From NCBI GenBank assembly GCA_902478945.1, contig CABSMX010000004.1, positions 1 through 42,088 on the forward strand: DNA of 42,088 bases. The letters are read 5' to 3'. The DNA is from an uncultured Collinsella sp. (GTDB lineage: Bacteria > Actinomycetota > Coriobacteriia > Coriobacteriales > Coriobacteriaceae). Below, piece by piece: positions 23,297 to 32,049 of the stretch. The notes under the pieces were generated by a model. It was given only the letters and a program-made list of their open reading frames with translations. It searched no databases and had not been told where the DNA came from. The translations under genes and the position numbers were made by a program. Each line of letters starts with the position of its first letter. Position 1 is the stretch's first letter.

Positions 23297-23469
23297 CATC
23301 TATACAAGTTAGTATAAATACTACAGTCGGTCAACGGTTGATTATTGGCCGTAAACGGAATATGTCCAGTATTTCCCCTGCTAAATCTGACATAGCTGAT
23401 GGCTGAAATTTATATTTCTTTTCAACTTGTATAGATGTGCTTGTCTATATCTATAGACATGCCTATACT
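23297..23469. promoter_or_regulatory. Divergent operators of the alpha-glucoside locus
   Basis: CATCTATACAAGTT (23297-23310) recurs as its exact reverse complement at 23424-23437. A palindrome TGTCTATA-TC-TATAGACA lies at 23442-23459. On the plus strand TTGTCT (23441-23446), 17 bp, TATACT (23464-23469) makes a good promoter for the dehydrogenase, and the palindrome fills it, implying repression. The sites resemble those of TreR/GntR-type repressors. No gene lies in the 23151-23505 gap. Confidence 0.7.
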
Positions 23470-23505
23470 TCATTACAACATTCACCACCACGTTAAGGAG
23501 TCACC

Positions 23506-24531
23506 ATGAAAAGCGCGGTCTTCTATGGAAAGCACGACCTCAGAGTCGAGGAATCGGCAAAGCCGGCCGTGGGCAAGCGCGACGTTCTGATCAACGTCAA
23601 GGCTTGCGGCGTCTGCGGTACCGACGTTCATATCTATGAAGGCGACAAGGGTGCAGCCGACGTTACCCCGCCCACGATCCTTGGTCATGAGTTTGCGGGC
23701 GTTGTCGAGGCCGTGGGCAGCGACGTCGCTGGCTTTAAACCGGGCGATCGCGTGTGCATCGACCCAAACCATCCCTGCGGCTGCTGCGAACCCTGCCGCG
23801 ACGGAATCAACCACTACTGCGAGCATATGACCGGTTACGGCACCACCGTTAACGGCGGCTTTGCCGAGTACTGCTCCGTCGATATGCAGCAAGTCTACAA
23901 GTTGGGCGATCACACCAGCTTTGAGCAGGGTGCTATGACCGAGCCCGTCGCCTGCTGCCTGCACGGCATCGATATGTGCAACATCAAGCCCGGCAGCACA
24001 GTTGTCGTTATCGGCGGTGGCATGATCGGTCTGCTCATGATGCAGCTTGCCAAAAACGCCGGCGCCACCAAGGTCGTCTTGCTCGAGCCCGTCGAGGGCA
24101 AGCGCGAGGTTGCGCTCAAACTCGGCGCTGATCTGGCAATTGATTCCATCCACGAGGACGTCCCGGCCCGCCTGAGGCAGGAGGGCGTCGGCAACGTCGA
24201 TGTCGTTATCGAGTGTGTTGGCAAGCCCGTCACCATCGAGCAGGCCATCCAGATCGCCGGCCACAAGGCTACGGTCATGATGTTCGGCCTCACCAAGCCC
24301 GATGAGACAATCACCGTCAAGCCCTTCGAGGTCTTCCAGAAGGAGCTTGTGCTTACCTCGTCCTACATCAACCCTTATACGCAGCGTCGCGCGCTCGAGC
24401 TCATCGACTCTGGCAGGCTCGACGTATCCTCGATGGTCGCCAAGGTGGCTTCCCTCGACGAACTCGGCGCCATCCTGTCAGACCCAGCTCTGCGTGCCAT
24501 GGGTAAATATATAATCGACCCCAGCAAGTAA
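23506..24531 (+). CDS. Zinc-dependent medium-chain dehydrogenase
   Basis: 341 residues. An NAD(P)-dependent alcohol, polyol or threonine dehydrogenase of the MDR family. Catalytic zinc ligands are visible in C-G-V-C-G-T-D and G-H-E-F-A-G. The structural zinc loop has four Cys (P-C-G-C-C-E-P-C through H-Y-C). The Rossmann motif is V-V-I-G-G-G-M-I-G. AAGGAG lies 6 bases before the ATG. It shares a divergent control region with the PTS operon and is followed by the GntR gene 65 bp downstream. It probably acts on a sugar or sugar alcohol linked to the same substrate. The exact substrate cannot be told from sequence. Confidence 0.9.
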   Translation: MKSAVFYGKHDLRVEESAKPAVGKRDVLINVKACGVCGTDVHIYEGDKGAADVTPPTILGHEFAGVVEAVGSDVAGFKPGDRVCIDPNHPCGCCEPCRDGINHYCEHMTGYGTTVNGGFAEYCSVDMQQVYKLGDHTSFEQGAMTEPVACCLHGIDMCNIKPGSTVVVIGGGMIGLLMMQLAKNAGATKVVLLEPVEGKREVALKLGADLAIDSIHEDVPARLRQEGVGNVDVVIECVGKPVTIEQAIQIAGHKATVMMFGLTKPDETITVKPFEVFQKELVLTSSYINPYTQRRALELIDSGRLDVSSMVAKVASLDELGAILSDPALRAMGKYIIDPSK

Positions 24532-24596
24532 ATCGATCGACACCTGCGCGAGCGGTCCTCATCCACCGCTCGCACACTCAGCTCTAGGAGACCGTC

Positions 24597-25352
24597 ATGG
24601 CGCGAGCCATCTTCCAAACTATTTATGACAACGTGAAGCAGTCGATTGACGACGGCACATACGCCTATCAGAGTTATCTGCCTTCGGAGACCGAGCTCAC
24701 GCAGCTGTTTGACTGTTCGCGCATGACGGTCCGTCGCGCCATCTCGATGCTTGCGGCAGATGGTTACGTGCTCCCCCAGCAAGGTAAAGGCATGCGCGTC
24801 ATTCGCAACATCAGTGACGAGAAGAGTCGTGGTGGCGGCGGACTCGAGACCTTTAAGGAAATCGCGGTCAACCGAGGCTTTGAGCTCAAAACGGTCACCA
24901 CCGTCTTTGAGCTCCTCATCTGCAGCAAGGCGCTCTCTAAGATTACCGGGTTTCCCGAAGGCTGTGAGCTCACACGCGCCAAACGCATCCGTTATGCAGA
25001 CGGACAAGCCGTGTGCTCCGACGACTCCTATTACCTAAGCTCACAAGTACCGGGGTTGACACCCGAGATTGTCAACGACTCGATTTATCGTTACCTCGAA
25101 GAAGATCTTGGCATTAAAATTGCCACGGGCAAACGCGATGTAACGATCGAGCATCCCACGCCCGAGGATACGCGCGTGCTCGATCTCGACGACTTTAACG
25201 CACTCGCCGTTATACGCGGGCAGACCTACAACGCCGACGGCATCCTTATGGAATACACCGAGACCAAACAGGTCCCCGGGTTCTTTTTGCTCCATGAAAC
25301 CGTGACGCGCAACGGTACCGGTCGAACCGGCCACCAAAGCAGCATGAACTAA
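24597..25352 (+). CDS. GntR/HutC-family repressor (UTRA domain)
   Basis: 251 residues. The N-terminal winged helix has L-P-S-E-T-E-L-T-Q-L-F-D-C-S-R-M-T-V-R-R-A-I, the family hallmark. The UTRA effector domain fills residues 90-240 and ends with G-I-L-M-E-Y-T-E-T-K. TreR-like members respond to phosphorylated sugars, so a 6-phospho-alpha-glucoside is a reasonable inducer here. TAGGAG stands before the ATG. It follows the dehydrogenase and is the obvious candidate to bind the repeated TATACAAG/TGTCTATA sites at 23297-23459. The transcript ends at the strong terminator at 25362-25433. Confidence 0.9.
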   Translation: MARAIFQTIYDNVKQSIDDGTYAYQSYLPSETELTQLFDCSRMTVRRAISMLAADGYVLPQQGKGMRVIRNISDEKSRGGGGLETFKEIAVNRGFELKTVTTVFELLICSKALSKITGFPEGCELTRAKRIRYADGQAVCSDDSYYLSSQVPGLTPEIVNDSIYRYLEEDLGIKIATGKRDVTIEHPTPEDTRVLDLDDFNALAVIRGQTYNADGILMEYTETKQVPGFFLLHETVTRNGTGRTGHQSSMN

Positions 25353-25361
25353 CCATTTATT

Positions 25362-25433
25362 AGTTGCGGTGGAATAGTTCCTAGAATGGCCAGCTTAAGG
25401 GCAAAACGGGAACTATTCCACCGCAACTTTTTT
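25362..25433 (+). terminator. Terminator with 20-bp perfect stem
   Basis: AGTTGCGGTGGAATAGTTCC (25362-25381) pairs perfectly with 25409-25428 around a 27-base loop, followed by six T. Unusually long and perfect for a terminator, so it may also be a mobile or REP-like repeat. Confidence 0.8.
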
Positions 25434-25464
25434 GGCCGGCGGGGCAGCATCTGTCCCACCGGCC
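25434..25464. repeat. GC-rich hairpin between converging genes
   Basis: GGCCGG pairs with CCGGCC, and the GGG/CCC and CA/TG steps continue the stem. It directly abuts the terminator above and follows the ferredoxin gene stop on the minus strand, where it may terminate that gene although no T-run is present. Confidence 0.45.
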
Positions 25465-25483
25465 ATCATTTACGCTCTTTTAG

Positions 25484-26737
25484 CTAGTCCGCGAGCTTTT
25501 CCACCTGGTCGAGCATCTTGTCCAGCTTGGCCTTTGCCTCGGCCTTGACCTTCTCGGCTTCTTCGTGAGCCTTCGCCTTCTGGGCAGCCTTTTCCTCGGC
25601 TTCGGGGTCGACGACAACCAAGTTGGATGCATCGTGCTCAACAAGCCTGAGCGCATGTTCGGGACAAACCTTGACACAGGCGCCGCAGCCCAAGCAATAC
25701 GTGGACTCCAACGCAAAGCGGCCGCTTCCCACCAGGTCACAGGCAGATGTGGGGCACGCGTTGACGCACTCGCCGCACGACGTACACTTGTCAAAATCGC
25801 ACTCCGGCGTGTTCACCTGCATGTTCTGGGCAAGCTCGGGGTGGTTTTGCAACGTTGAGAGCACCAGTTGGCGCCCGTGCGTGAGCGAACGGCGACGCTT
25901 AGTCGTCGTGGTGCCGCACATGGTGTTGAGCGTGCGCTCCAGCTGGGTAATCTGATGGCGATGGGCCTTGAGCTTTTGCGTCACCGAGGCCAGCGCCGCC
26001 GTCGCCGGATTGAGCTTGGTCACCGTCAGGCCCGTGGTGCGGGCAATTTTTTCCATGTACTCCTTGCGTTCGTACTCGCGAAGCTTATGGCACTTGAGGC
26101 TCTTGGGGTCGACCTCCAAGCCCATACCCGTGCCAGACCACTCCTCGGCCTTCGCAATCGCCTCGCCCAGAATGTCCTCACCGCCGATGTTGCGGCATTT
26201 ATCGCACACGCCCAACGGCAGGTACACGCTCACGTTGGGATAGTCCGCCAGTACCGAGAACCAGGTCTCGGCCGTAATATCGCCCACGCAGGCAACGACG
26301 ACCTCGTTTTCGCGCGGCATGCGTTTGAGGGCACGCGTGCAGGTGACGTAGGCGGTCTCGTGGCTCGTAGCAGCAGAGACGATATCGTCATACAGGTTTT
26401 TAGGCGCCAGGCGCGGCGAGATGATCGCCTCGGTCGGACAGGCAGCGGCGCACAGGCCGCACTTGCGACAGGAGTCGAGGATCTCGATGGAGTCTTCCTC
26501 GACCTCGATAGCGTTGACCGGGCACACGTCCATGCACGCGGTGCAGCCGCTCTTTTCGTTTTTGCAGGTCAGGCACGGAATGGTATTGCCGCGCGGGCGC
26601 TCCTTGTAGTCGGCAGGATTCCACTGCGGTGCCGACGGATCGAGTGCATCGGTCACACCGCCAAGCGGGTTTTTAAGAAAGTCGAAACCCTTGCTGATCT
26701 CGATAATGTCATCAAACAGATCGTGTTCCTGCGCCAT
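25484..26737 (-). CDS. Multi-cluster 4Fe-4S ferredoxin-type protein
   Basis: 417 residues. Two pairs of 4Fe-4S motifs are seen. The first, near residues 55-105, includes C-T-A-C-M-D-V-C-P and C-R-K-C-G-L-C-A-A-A-C-P. The second, near 320-375, includes C-T-S-C-G-E-C-V-N-A-C-P and C-L-G-C-G-A-C-V-K-V-C-P. A middle domain of about 200 residues carries extra Cys (V-A-C-V-G-D, V-C-D-K-C-R). The last 40 residues are Lys/Glu/Ala-rich and likely coiled-coil. No membrane spans or signal. It is an electron carrier, but the partner is not identifiable; similar stand-alone proteins are common in Coriobacteriia. GGGAGGGG before the ATG at 26737 fixes the start. Confidence 0.88.
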   Translation of the reverse strand: MAQEHDLFDDIIEISKGFDFLKNPLGGVTDALDPSAPQWNPADYKERPRGNTIPCLTCKNEKSGCTACMDVCPVNAIEVEEDSIEILDSCRKCGLCAAACPTEAIISPRLAPKNLYDDIVSAATSHETAYVTCTRALKRMPRENEVVVACVGDITAETWFSVLADYPNVSVYLPLGVCDKCRNIGGEDILGEAIAKAEEWSGTGMGLEVDPKSLKCHKLREYERKEYMEKIARTTGLTVTKLNPATAALASVTQKLKAHRHQITQLERTLNTMCGTTTTKRRRSLTHGRQLVLSTLQNHPELAQNMQVNTPECDFDKCTSCGECVNACPTSACDLVGSGRFALESTYCLGCGACVKVCPEHALRLVEHDASNLVVVDPEAEEKAAQKAKAHEEAEKVKAEAKAKLDKMLDQVEKLAD

Positions 26738-26888
26738 GCGCGGCCCCTCCCTGAGCAGTGCAAACAAGCAAGAGATAATGATACGCTATCGGCCCACGCC
26801 TCGGGCAAATTACACGCGGAGCACCTTTGAGGCAAATAGTCTATGGCCTATCGCCACCTCGATCGCACAAGGCCGATCAAGCGCCAAA

Positions 26889-27956
26889 CTATGCCTCGCA
26901 CATGAGCTGCACGAGCTTTTGTTTGGTCACCTTTGCCTGCTCGTTGGCCATATTACGCTCATTTCTAAAGACCGCATTTGCAACACCTTGCAGGTCGACA
27001 TCGGAAATCTCGCCAAGACCCAGCTCCACGAGCGTCGTCGGCAGACCAACGCGCTGGCAAAACTCGAGCACCTGATCAAGCTCGGGCGCACGCTCTAGGC
27101 GCAGCTGGACCACCAGGCCAAATGCCACGGCCTCACCGTGCATAGCCCTGCACTCGGGCAGAATCGTCAACCCGTTGGCGATGGCATGCGCCAACGCCAA
27201 GCCACCGCCCTCAAAGCCGACGCCCGAGAGCAGAATATTGCACTCGATCAGGCGCTCAACTGCCGGCGATGTACGGCCCTTTTTGAGATCGCGCTTGGCA
27301 GCGACACCGCACTCCATGAGCGTGTCGTAGCAGGCGCGAGCCGCGACCAGAGCCAAGTGCCCCGGCGCGCCACCGTGTTCGTTGGTGCCGTGCGCCGCGG
27401 CGCACGAACGCGCCTCGAAGTACGTTGCCAGTGCGTCGCCCATGCCAGCGACCGTCATACGCAGCGGGGCCGCCGCGACCACGTTGGTATCGACCACGAC
27501 CAGATCTGGATTCTTCTCGAGCATCAGGTAGTGGTCGAACGACCCATCCTCGTGATACAGCACCGAAATCGCGCTGCACGGACCGTCCATCGATGCCGCC
27601 GTGGGGCATACGCACAACGGCAACTCGGCATAAAACGCAACGGCCTTGGCGATATCGAGCATCTTGCCGCCGCCAATACCCACTACCATGTCGCAATACT
27701 CGGCCTGGGCTTCCTTAGCCATTTCGACAACGGCCTCTTCCGTACACGGACCGTCATAAATCTTAAAGAACGGCTCGCTTAGATCTTCGTCCAGAAATCC
27801 ATCGACGATCTGCTTGCACAGCCGATCCTCGGTGCCCTGGTCAAACAAGACATAGGCAGCGCAGCCCAACCATGACAAATACTTGCCTTGACGCGACAGT
27901 TCGCCCGGCCCCTGAACATACCGGCCGGGACCGCCATAAACCATGGGAAGCGCCAT
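26889..27956 (-). CDS. Glycerol dehydrogenase-like protein, paralogue 1
   Basis: 355 residues of the GldA branch of the iron-ADH superfamily, which oxidises glycerol or related polyols with NAD. G-I-G-G-G-K-M-L-D-I-A-K is the NAD-binding loop. Metal ligands are expected from the Asp in G-M-G-D-A-L-A-T-Y-F-E-A and the His residues in L-A-H-A-I-A-N-G and A-M-H-G-E. It is diverged from its neighbour at 28070 and carries G-P-C-S-A-I-S where that has A-P-C-S-A-L-S, so its substrate may differ. A perfect terminator (28022-28055) separates the two, so this copy needs its own promoter in the short gap. Confidence 0.87.
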   Translation of the reverse strand: MALPMVYGGPGRYVQGPGELSRQGKYLSWLGCAAYVLFDQGTEDRLCKQIVDGFLDEDLSEPFFKIYDGPCTEEAVVEMAKEAQAEYCDMVVGIGGGKMLDIAKAVAFYAELPLCVCPTAASMDGPCSAISVLYHEDGSFDHYLMLEKNPDLVVVDTNVVAAAPLRMTVAGMGDALATYFEARSCAAAHGTNEHGGAPGHLALVAARACYDTLMECGVAAKRDLKKGRTSPAVERLIECNILLSGVGFEGGGLALAHAIANGLTILPECRAMHGEAVAFGLVVQLRLERAPELDQVLEFCQRVGLPTTLVELGLGEISDVDLQGVANAVFRNERNMANEQAKVTKQKLVQLMCEA

Positions 27957-28021
27957 ACGAGAATCCGCCCTTCATCAAACAACGATTGGTGCAAAGTAAC
28001 CTTGCCCCTTTGCACCATAGC

Positions 28022-28055
28022 AAAAAGGGGCAAAGCCATCTGCTGGCTTTGCCCC
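28022..28055 (-). terminator. Terminator after gldA
   Basis: GGGGCAAAGCCA pairs with TGGCTTTGCCCC over 12 bp with a 5-base loop, then five T on the minus strand. Confidence 0.88.
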
Positions 28056-28069
28056 TTCCTTAGCTTGAT

Positions 28070-29170
28070 TTACTCATCCATGAGATAGTAGTGGCCCAGT
28101 GCGTCTGCACCCAGAATGGCGTTTGCGACCATCTCGGGCGTCACCTCAAACGGCATGTTGCACATGGTGTCCTCGGGCGCGCACGCGGCCTCGGCAACAA
28201 TCATGGCCTTCTCGCGCGTAAGCTCGGCAACGCCAAGTTCCTTCATCGTGACCGGCAGACCCAGCTCAATGCAGAAGCCCAAGACTTCCTCGAGCTTCTC
28301 GGTCGGGGCATCCTCGAGTACCAGCTGGACGATGGTGCCAAAGGCGACCTTCTCGCCGTGATACATGCTGTGGCACTCGGGCAGCATCGTCAAGCCGTTA
28401 TGGATGGCATGGGCCGCAGCGAGACCCGAGCTCTCAAAGCCAATGCCCGAAAGCAGCGTATTGGCCTCGATGATATGCTCGACGGCAGGCGTGAGCGCAC
28501 CCTTCTCCAGCGCAACCTTGGCCTTGACGCCATCGGCCATAAGCGTCTCGTAGCAGAGCTTGGCGAGCGCCAGGCCGGCCATGCCGCCCTTGCCGCCAGC
28601 GCAGGTGCCGCCGTCGGCATCGTGCGTCGCTTGGGCCTCGAAATAGGTTGCGAGCGCATCGCCCATACCGGAAACCGTCAGGCGCACCGGGCTCGCCGCG
28701 ATAACCGTCGTATCCATCAGGACAATGTTGGGGTTTGCCTTAAGGAAGAGGTACTTGTCGAACTGGCCGTCATCGGTATAGAGCACCGAAAGTGCCGAGC
28801 ACGGGGCATCGGTCGAAGCAATGGTGGGGCAAATGATAACCGGGGACTCCAGGTAATAGGCGACGGCCTTCGCGGTGTCGAGGATCTTGCCGCCACCGAC
28901 GCCGACGATGATGTCGCAACCGTTGTCGCGAGCGAGCGCAACCAGGCGATCGACCTCACCCTTGGAGCACTCGCCGTTAAAGTCCTCAAACAGCAGCTCG
29001 GCCTTAGCCTCGGCAAAGCCGCCCTCGATCTTGGCACCGACGCGCTTCTTGCCCGAAGGCGTCACGATGACGAGGGCCTTAGCGCCAAGCGGCTCGACAT
29101 AGGAGCCGAGCTTGGCCAGCTCGTCCGGGCCCTGGATGTACTTGCTGGGGCTATTGAAAATTACAGCCAT
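28070..29170 (-). CDS. gldA: Glycerol dehydrogenase
   Basis: 366 residues. It interconverts glycerol and dihydroxyacetone with NAD and a divalent metal. G-V-G-G-G-K-I-L-D-T-A-K binds NAD. Metal ligands are expected at G-M-G-D-A-L-A-T-Y-F-E-A, A-A-H-A-I-H-N-G-L-T and S-M-Y-H-G-E-K-V-A-F-G. The start M-A-V-I-F-N-S-P-S-K-Y-I-Q-G-P is typical of the family. It lies between terminators on both sides (29186-29226 upstream, 28022-28055 downstream), so it is expressed as a single gene or by read-through. It is paralogous to the gene at 26889. Confidence 0.92.
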   Translation of the reverse strand: MAVIFNSPSKYIQGPDELAKLGSYVEPLGAKALVIVTPSGKKRVGAKIEGGFAEAKAELLFEDFNGECSKGEVDRLVALARDNGCDIIVGVGGGKILDTAKAVAYYLESPVIICPTIASTDAPCSALSVLYTDDGQFDKYLFLKANPNIVLMDTTVIAASPVRLTVSGMGDALATYFEAQATHDADGGTCAGGKGGMAGLALAKLCYETLMADGVKAKVALEKGALTPAVEHIIEANTLLSGIGFESSGLAAAHAIHNGLTMLPECHSMYHGEKVAFGTIVQLVLEDAPTEKLEEVLGFCIELGLPVTMKELGVAELTREKAMIVAEAACAPEDTMCNMPFEVTPEMVANAILGADALGHYYLMDE

Positions 29171-29185
29171 AACTATCCCATTCTC

Positions 29186-29226
29186 TAAAAAAGAAAGGGG
29201 CTCCGTACGGATACGTGCGGAGCCCC
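29186..29226 (-). terminator. Terminator after iron-ADH gene
   Basis: GGGGCTCCG pairs with CGGAGCCCC around 12 bases and is followed on the minus strand by TTTCTTTTTT. Confidence 0.88.
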
Positions 29227-29248
29227 TCGTTACGATAACAAGAGTCGA

Positions 29249-30472
29249 TTAGAAATCGATGTCGGTGTCGTAGTAGCAGGCCTTGAGGATCTTCTCGAAG
29301 TCGGCAGCCTTGGTCTCACGCGGGTTCTCGGGCGTGCAGGCGTCCTGCTCGGCGTTCGCGGCGATCTCGGGCAGCTTGGCGAGGAACTCCTCCTCGGAAA
29401 CCATCTGCGGGTTCTCGGCGTCGACCTTCACGCCGCCATTCGCGTAATCCTTGATGGACTGCGGAATGTTGAGCTGGTCGTTGAGGTCGCGAATCTTCTG
29501 GACGAGCGCAGCGATGAGCTCCTCGTTGGTCTCGCCGGGAAGGTGCAGGATCTCCTTGGCCACGTAAGCGTAACGCTCGGCAGCACGGGGATCCTTGGAG
29601 TTCCACTGGATGACCTTGCCCAGGTACATGGCGTTAGCGGCACCGTGGATGATGTGGCCGTTCTCGAAGGCAGCACCAGTCTTGTGAGCCATGGAGTGAA
29701 CGATGCCGAGCAGGCCCGAGGAGAAGGCGATACCGGCGATGCACTGAGCCTCGTGCATATGCTGACGGGCCTCATGGTCGCCAGCATAGGACTTGGGCAG
29801 CCACTCGACGATCTCGCGGATGCCGTGCAGAGCGTTGGCGTCGGTGAACATAGAGGCGCAGGTGGAAACGTAGGCCTCCATGCAGTGGGTCAGAGCATCC
29901 ATGCCGGTGTGAGCGCACAGCTTGGCGGGCATGGTGTAGGTGAGCTCGGGGTCGACGATGGCGACATCAGGGGTGATGTTGAAGTCGGCCAGCGGGTACT
30001 TGATGCCCTTGGCGTAGTCGGTAATGACGGAGAACGCGGTGACCTCGGTAGCGGTGCCGGAGGTAGAGGAGATGGCGCAGAAATGAGCCTTCTGACGCAG
30101 CTCAGGGAAGCTGAACGGCTGGATGATGTTATCGAAGGACTCCTCGGGATACTCGTAGAAGACCCACATGGCCTTAGCGGCATCGATAGGCGAGCCGCCA
30201 CCGATGGCGATAATCCAGTCGGGCTCGAACTCGCGCATGGCCTCGGCGCCCTTCATGACCGTCTCGATGGACGGGTCGGACTCGACGCCCTCGAACAGCT
30301 TGACCTCGAAACCGCCTTCCTTAAGGTCGTTCTCGACGTCCTGCAGGAACCCGCCGCGGCGCATAGAGCTGCCGCCAGAAACGATGATGGCCTTCTTGCC
30401 CTTGAGGTTCTTCACCTCGTGGCGAGCGCCCTCACCAAAGTACAGATCGCGAGGATTGGTAAAACGTCCCAT
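29249..30472 (-). CDS. Iron-containing alcohol dehydrogenase
   Basis: 407 residues. A NAD(P)-dependent group III ADH acting on short alcohols or aldehydes. I-A-I-G-G-G-S-P-I-D-A-A-K is the nucleotide loop. Metal ligands are expected in A-H-T-G-M-D-A-L-T-H-C-M-E-A, G-I-V-H-S-M-A-H-K and G-H-I-I-H-G-A-A-N-A. ATG at 30472 was chosen for the strong AGGAGG upstream; a 17-residue upstream extension is basic and unlike the family. A hairpin (30514-30538) lies in its leader. With the two glycerol dehydrogenases it forms a three-gene set for fermentative disposal of reducing equivalents, each separated by terminators. Confidence 0.92.
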   Translation of the reverse strand: MGRFTNPRDLYFGEGARHEVKNLKGKKAIIVSGGSSMRRGGFLQDVENDLKEGGFEVKLFEGVESDPSIETVMKGAEAMREFEPDWIIAIGGGSPIDAAKAMWVFYEYPEESFDNIIQPFSFPELRQKAHFCAISSTSGTATEVTAFSVITDYAKGIKYPLADFNITPDVAIVDPELTYTMPAKLCAHTGMDALTHCMEAYVSTCASMFTDANALHGIREIVEWLPKSYAGDHEARQHMHEAQCIAGIAFSSGLLGIVHSMAHKTGAAFENGHIIHGAANAMYLGKVIQWNSKDPRAAERYAYVAKEILHLPGETNEELIAALVQKIRDLNDQLNIPQSIKDYANGGVKVDAENPQMVSEEEFLAKLPEIAANAEQDACTPENPRETKAADFEKILKACYYDTDIDF

Positions 30473-30972
30473 ACTGTGCCTCCTAAACAAGCCCCTCTTA
30501 GACTTGCGTATATAACGGAGCACCCAATTGGCTCCGTTAGGACCGGTTTGCGCGTTGCCGGCGATGACAATGCGCGATGTCTAAACGTCTCAACGCTCAG
30601 ACAAACACTATTTTACCGTTCTGGTTGGTCAGTTATTCACCTAAAGCCGCCAATGATGAAACGTTTTTTCTATCCCTGAAGACCCTTGTGCGGCATCCAT
30701 ACTCCCAAGCTGGGCAAACGTTTTATCAAGGTTGACTACATATCCCGGGCAGGACTGTGCCCCTCCAAAATATGCACCGTTCGCCGCCAAAAATCGACCG
30801 TTTGCGGCACCGTGATACCACTCGGTCGTCCAAGGTGCCGACATTTGTGCGACATCCGTCTTCGTGGTGCAAAGGTGCAAGTCCAAGTGCGGCACCCCTG
30901 GTGTGCCACATGCGGGTAAACTAGAACCTTATATAGAAACATTTGAACCCTAACCGCAGCAAAGGAGGCCCC
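30473..30972. other. 500-bp divergent intergenic region
   Basis: No believable gene; an 84-codon minus-strand frame here has no ribosome binding site or homology signs. It has a hairpin AACGGAGC/GCTCCGTT (30514-30538) and four copies of a TGCGGCA-like motif (30686-30698, 30801-30810, 30845-30857, 30886-30896). Promoters for both flanking genes must lie here. Confidence 0.5.
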
Positions 30973-32049
30973 ATGGCATTCGATCCCATTCAAGAGGATT
31001 GCCATCGCCTCGTTCTTGAGGCCTTGCGCCGCGACAATATCCCGCTCACCGACGGTGCCGCCGTAGAGCGTCTGATGGAACAATTCACCCGCAACCCCGC
31101 ACCGCTCATCGTGCACGACCGCGACCGCGCCGGACATCTGATTGCCAAGGTGGTCGAGGCCGTCGACTACCGCATTCCCTTTATCCCTGACGATGCCCAG
31201 GCAGAGCAGGAAGAGGCAGCTGCCGAGAACATGCTCCGCGAGGCGGCCGCGCTCGATCCGGCCAACTGGGACGCTCAGCGCATGCTGACGGCACTCACCG
31301 CCGAATCCAACGAGGAATACGTACAGTACCTGGTGTCCAAGTGCGATGAGGTCGAGCACGACCTAGCGCTCAAAATCGCCTCGGCCCAGGACTCCTACGA
31401 GCGCGAGGCCGCTGGCGACCTTATGCGCCGCCCCTACCTGCGCTGGCTTGCCGCCTTGGCATCGCGCGCCCTCATTAGCGGCCGCTATCGCATGTCGCTC
31501 GAAGCCGCAAACCGCAGCCTCGACTTTGTCCCCAACGACCCCGCTGGTGTCCGCCACACCGCGATGCTCGCCATGGCAAAGCTCGAATACCCCGCCGAGG
31601 AGCTCAAGCGCTTTCGCTCCGCTCACTCCGTGCCGTACCTCGCGAATACCCCGCTGCGCCGCCGCCCCAAGGACGCGGAGCGTGACTTGGACCCGTGGAC
31701 GCTCATCGCGCTGATGAGCGCTGCCTGGCGCGAGCTGGACTACGAGGGCGCCGAACACTATTTGCGCATCCTCGCACGCTCGTGCCCGCACGCGGCCGAG
31801 GCGCTCTACTTCCAAACCGAGTTTCCCGATGGCGTCTATGCCCGCGTCAACGTGGGTGTGGGCTCCACCGACGAGCTTGTCCTTGCGCTGTCCGAGGCGA
31901 CGCCGGTACTGCAGGAGGGCCTGGGCGCCCCCGACAACGCCAGCTTTGCCGCCTGGGTCGCCACCAACGACATCGTGCGTTCCCAAATCGATGAGCGCAT
32001 CCTGCGGGCGGCCGAGCAGGGTTTGCCGTTTAAGGGAGGAGACCTCTAA
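30973..32049 (+). CDS. TPR-like helical repeat protein, gene 1
   Basis: 358 residues, not assigned to a named family. Almost entirely helical, with repeated 30-40-residue helix pairs: A-A-A-L-D-P-A-N-W-D-A-Q-R-M-L, R-M-S-L-E-A-A-N-R-S-L-D-F-V-P-N-D and Y-E-G-A-E-H-Y-L-R-I-L-A-R-S-C-P-H-A. These are TPR-type repeats that act as protein-binding scaffolds. No signal peptide or membrane span. AAAGGAGG before ATG 30973 fixes the start. It overlaps the next gene by one base (TAATG), so the pair is co-translated and probably works as a unit. Confidence 0.7.
   Translation: MAFDPIQEDCHRLVLEALRRDNIPLTDGAAVERLMEQFTRNPAPLIVHDRDRAGHLIAKVVEAVDYRIPFIPDDAQAEQEEAAAENMLREAAALDPANWDAQRMLTALTAESNEEYVQYLVSKCDEVEHDLALKIASAQDSYEREAAGDLMRRPYLRWLAALASRALISGRYRMSLEAANRSLDFVPNDPAGVRHTAMLAMAKLEYPAEELKRFRSAHSVPYLANTPLRRRPKDAERDLDPWTLIALMSAAWRELDYEGAEHYLRILARSCPHAAEALYFQTEFPDGVYARVNVGVGSTDELVLALSEATPVLQEGLGAPDNASFAAWVATNDIVRSQIDERILRAAEQGLPFKGGDL

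Noticed and set aside
30641..30895. 84-codon minus-strand frame before the TPR genes
   Set aside because: No ribosome binding site; lies over repeated motifs and promoter DNA.
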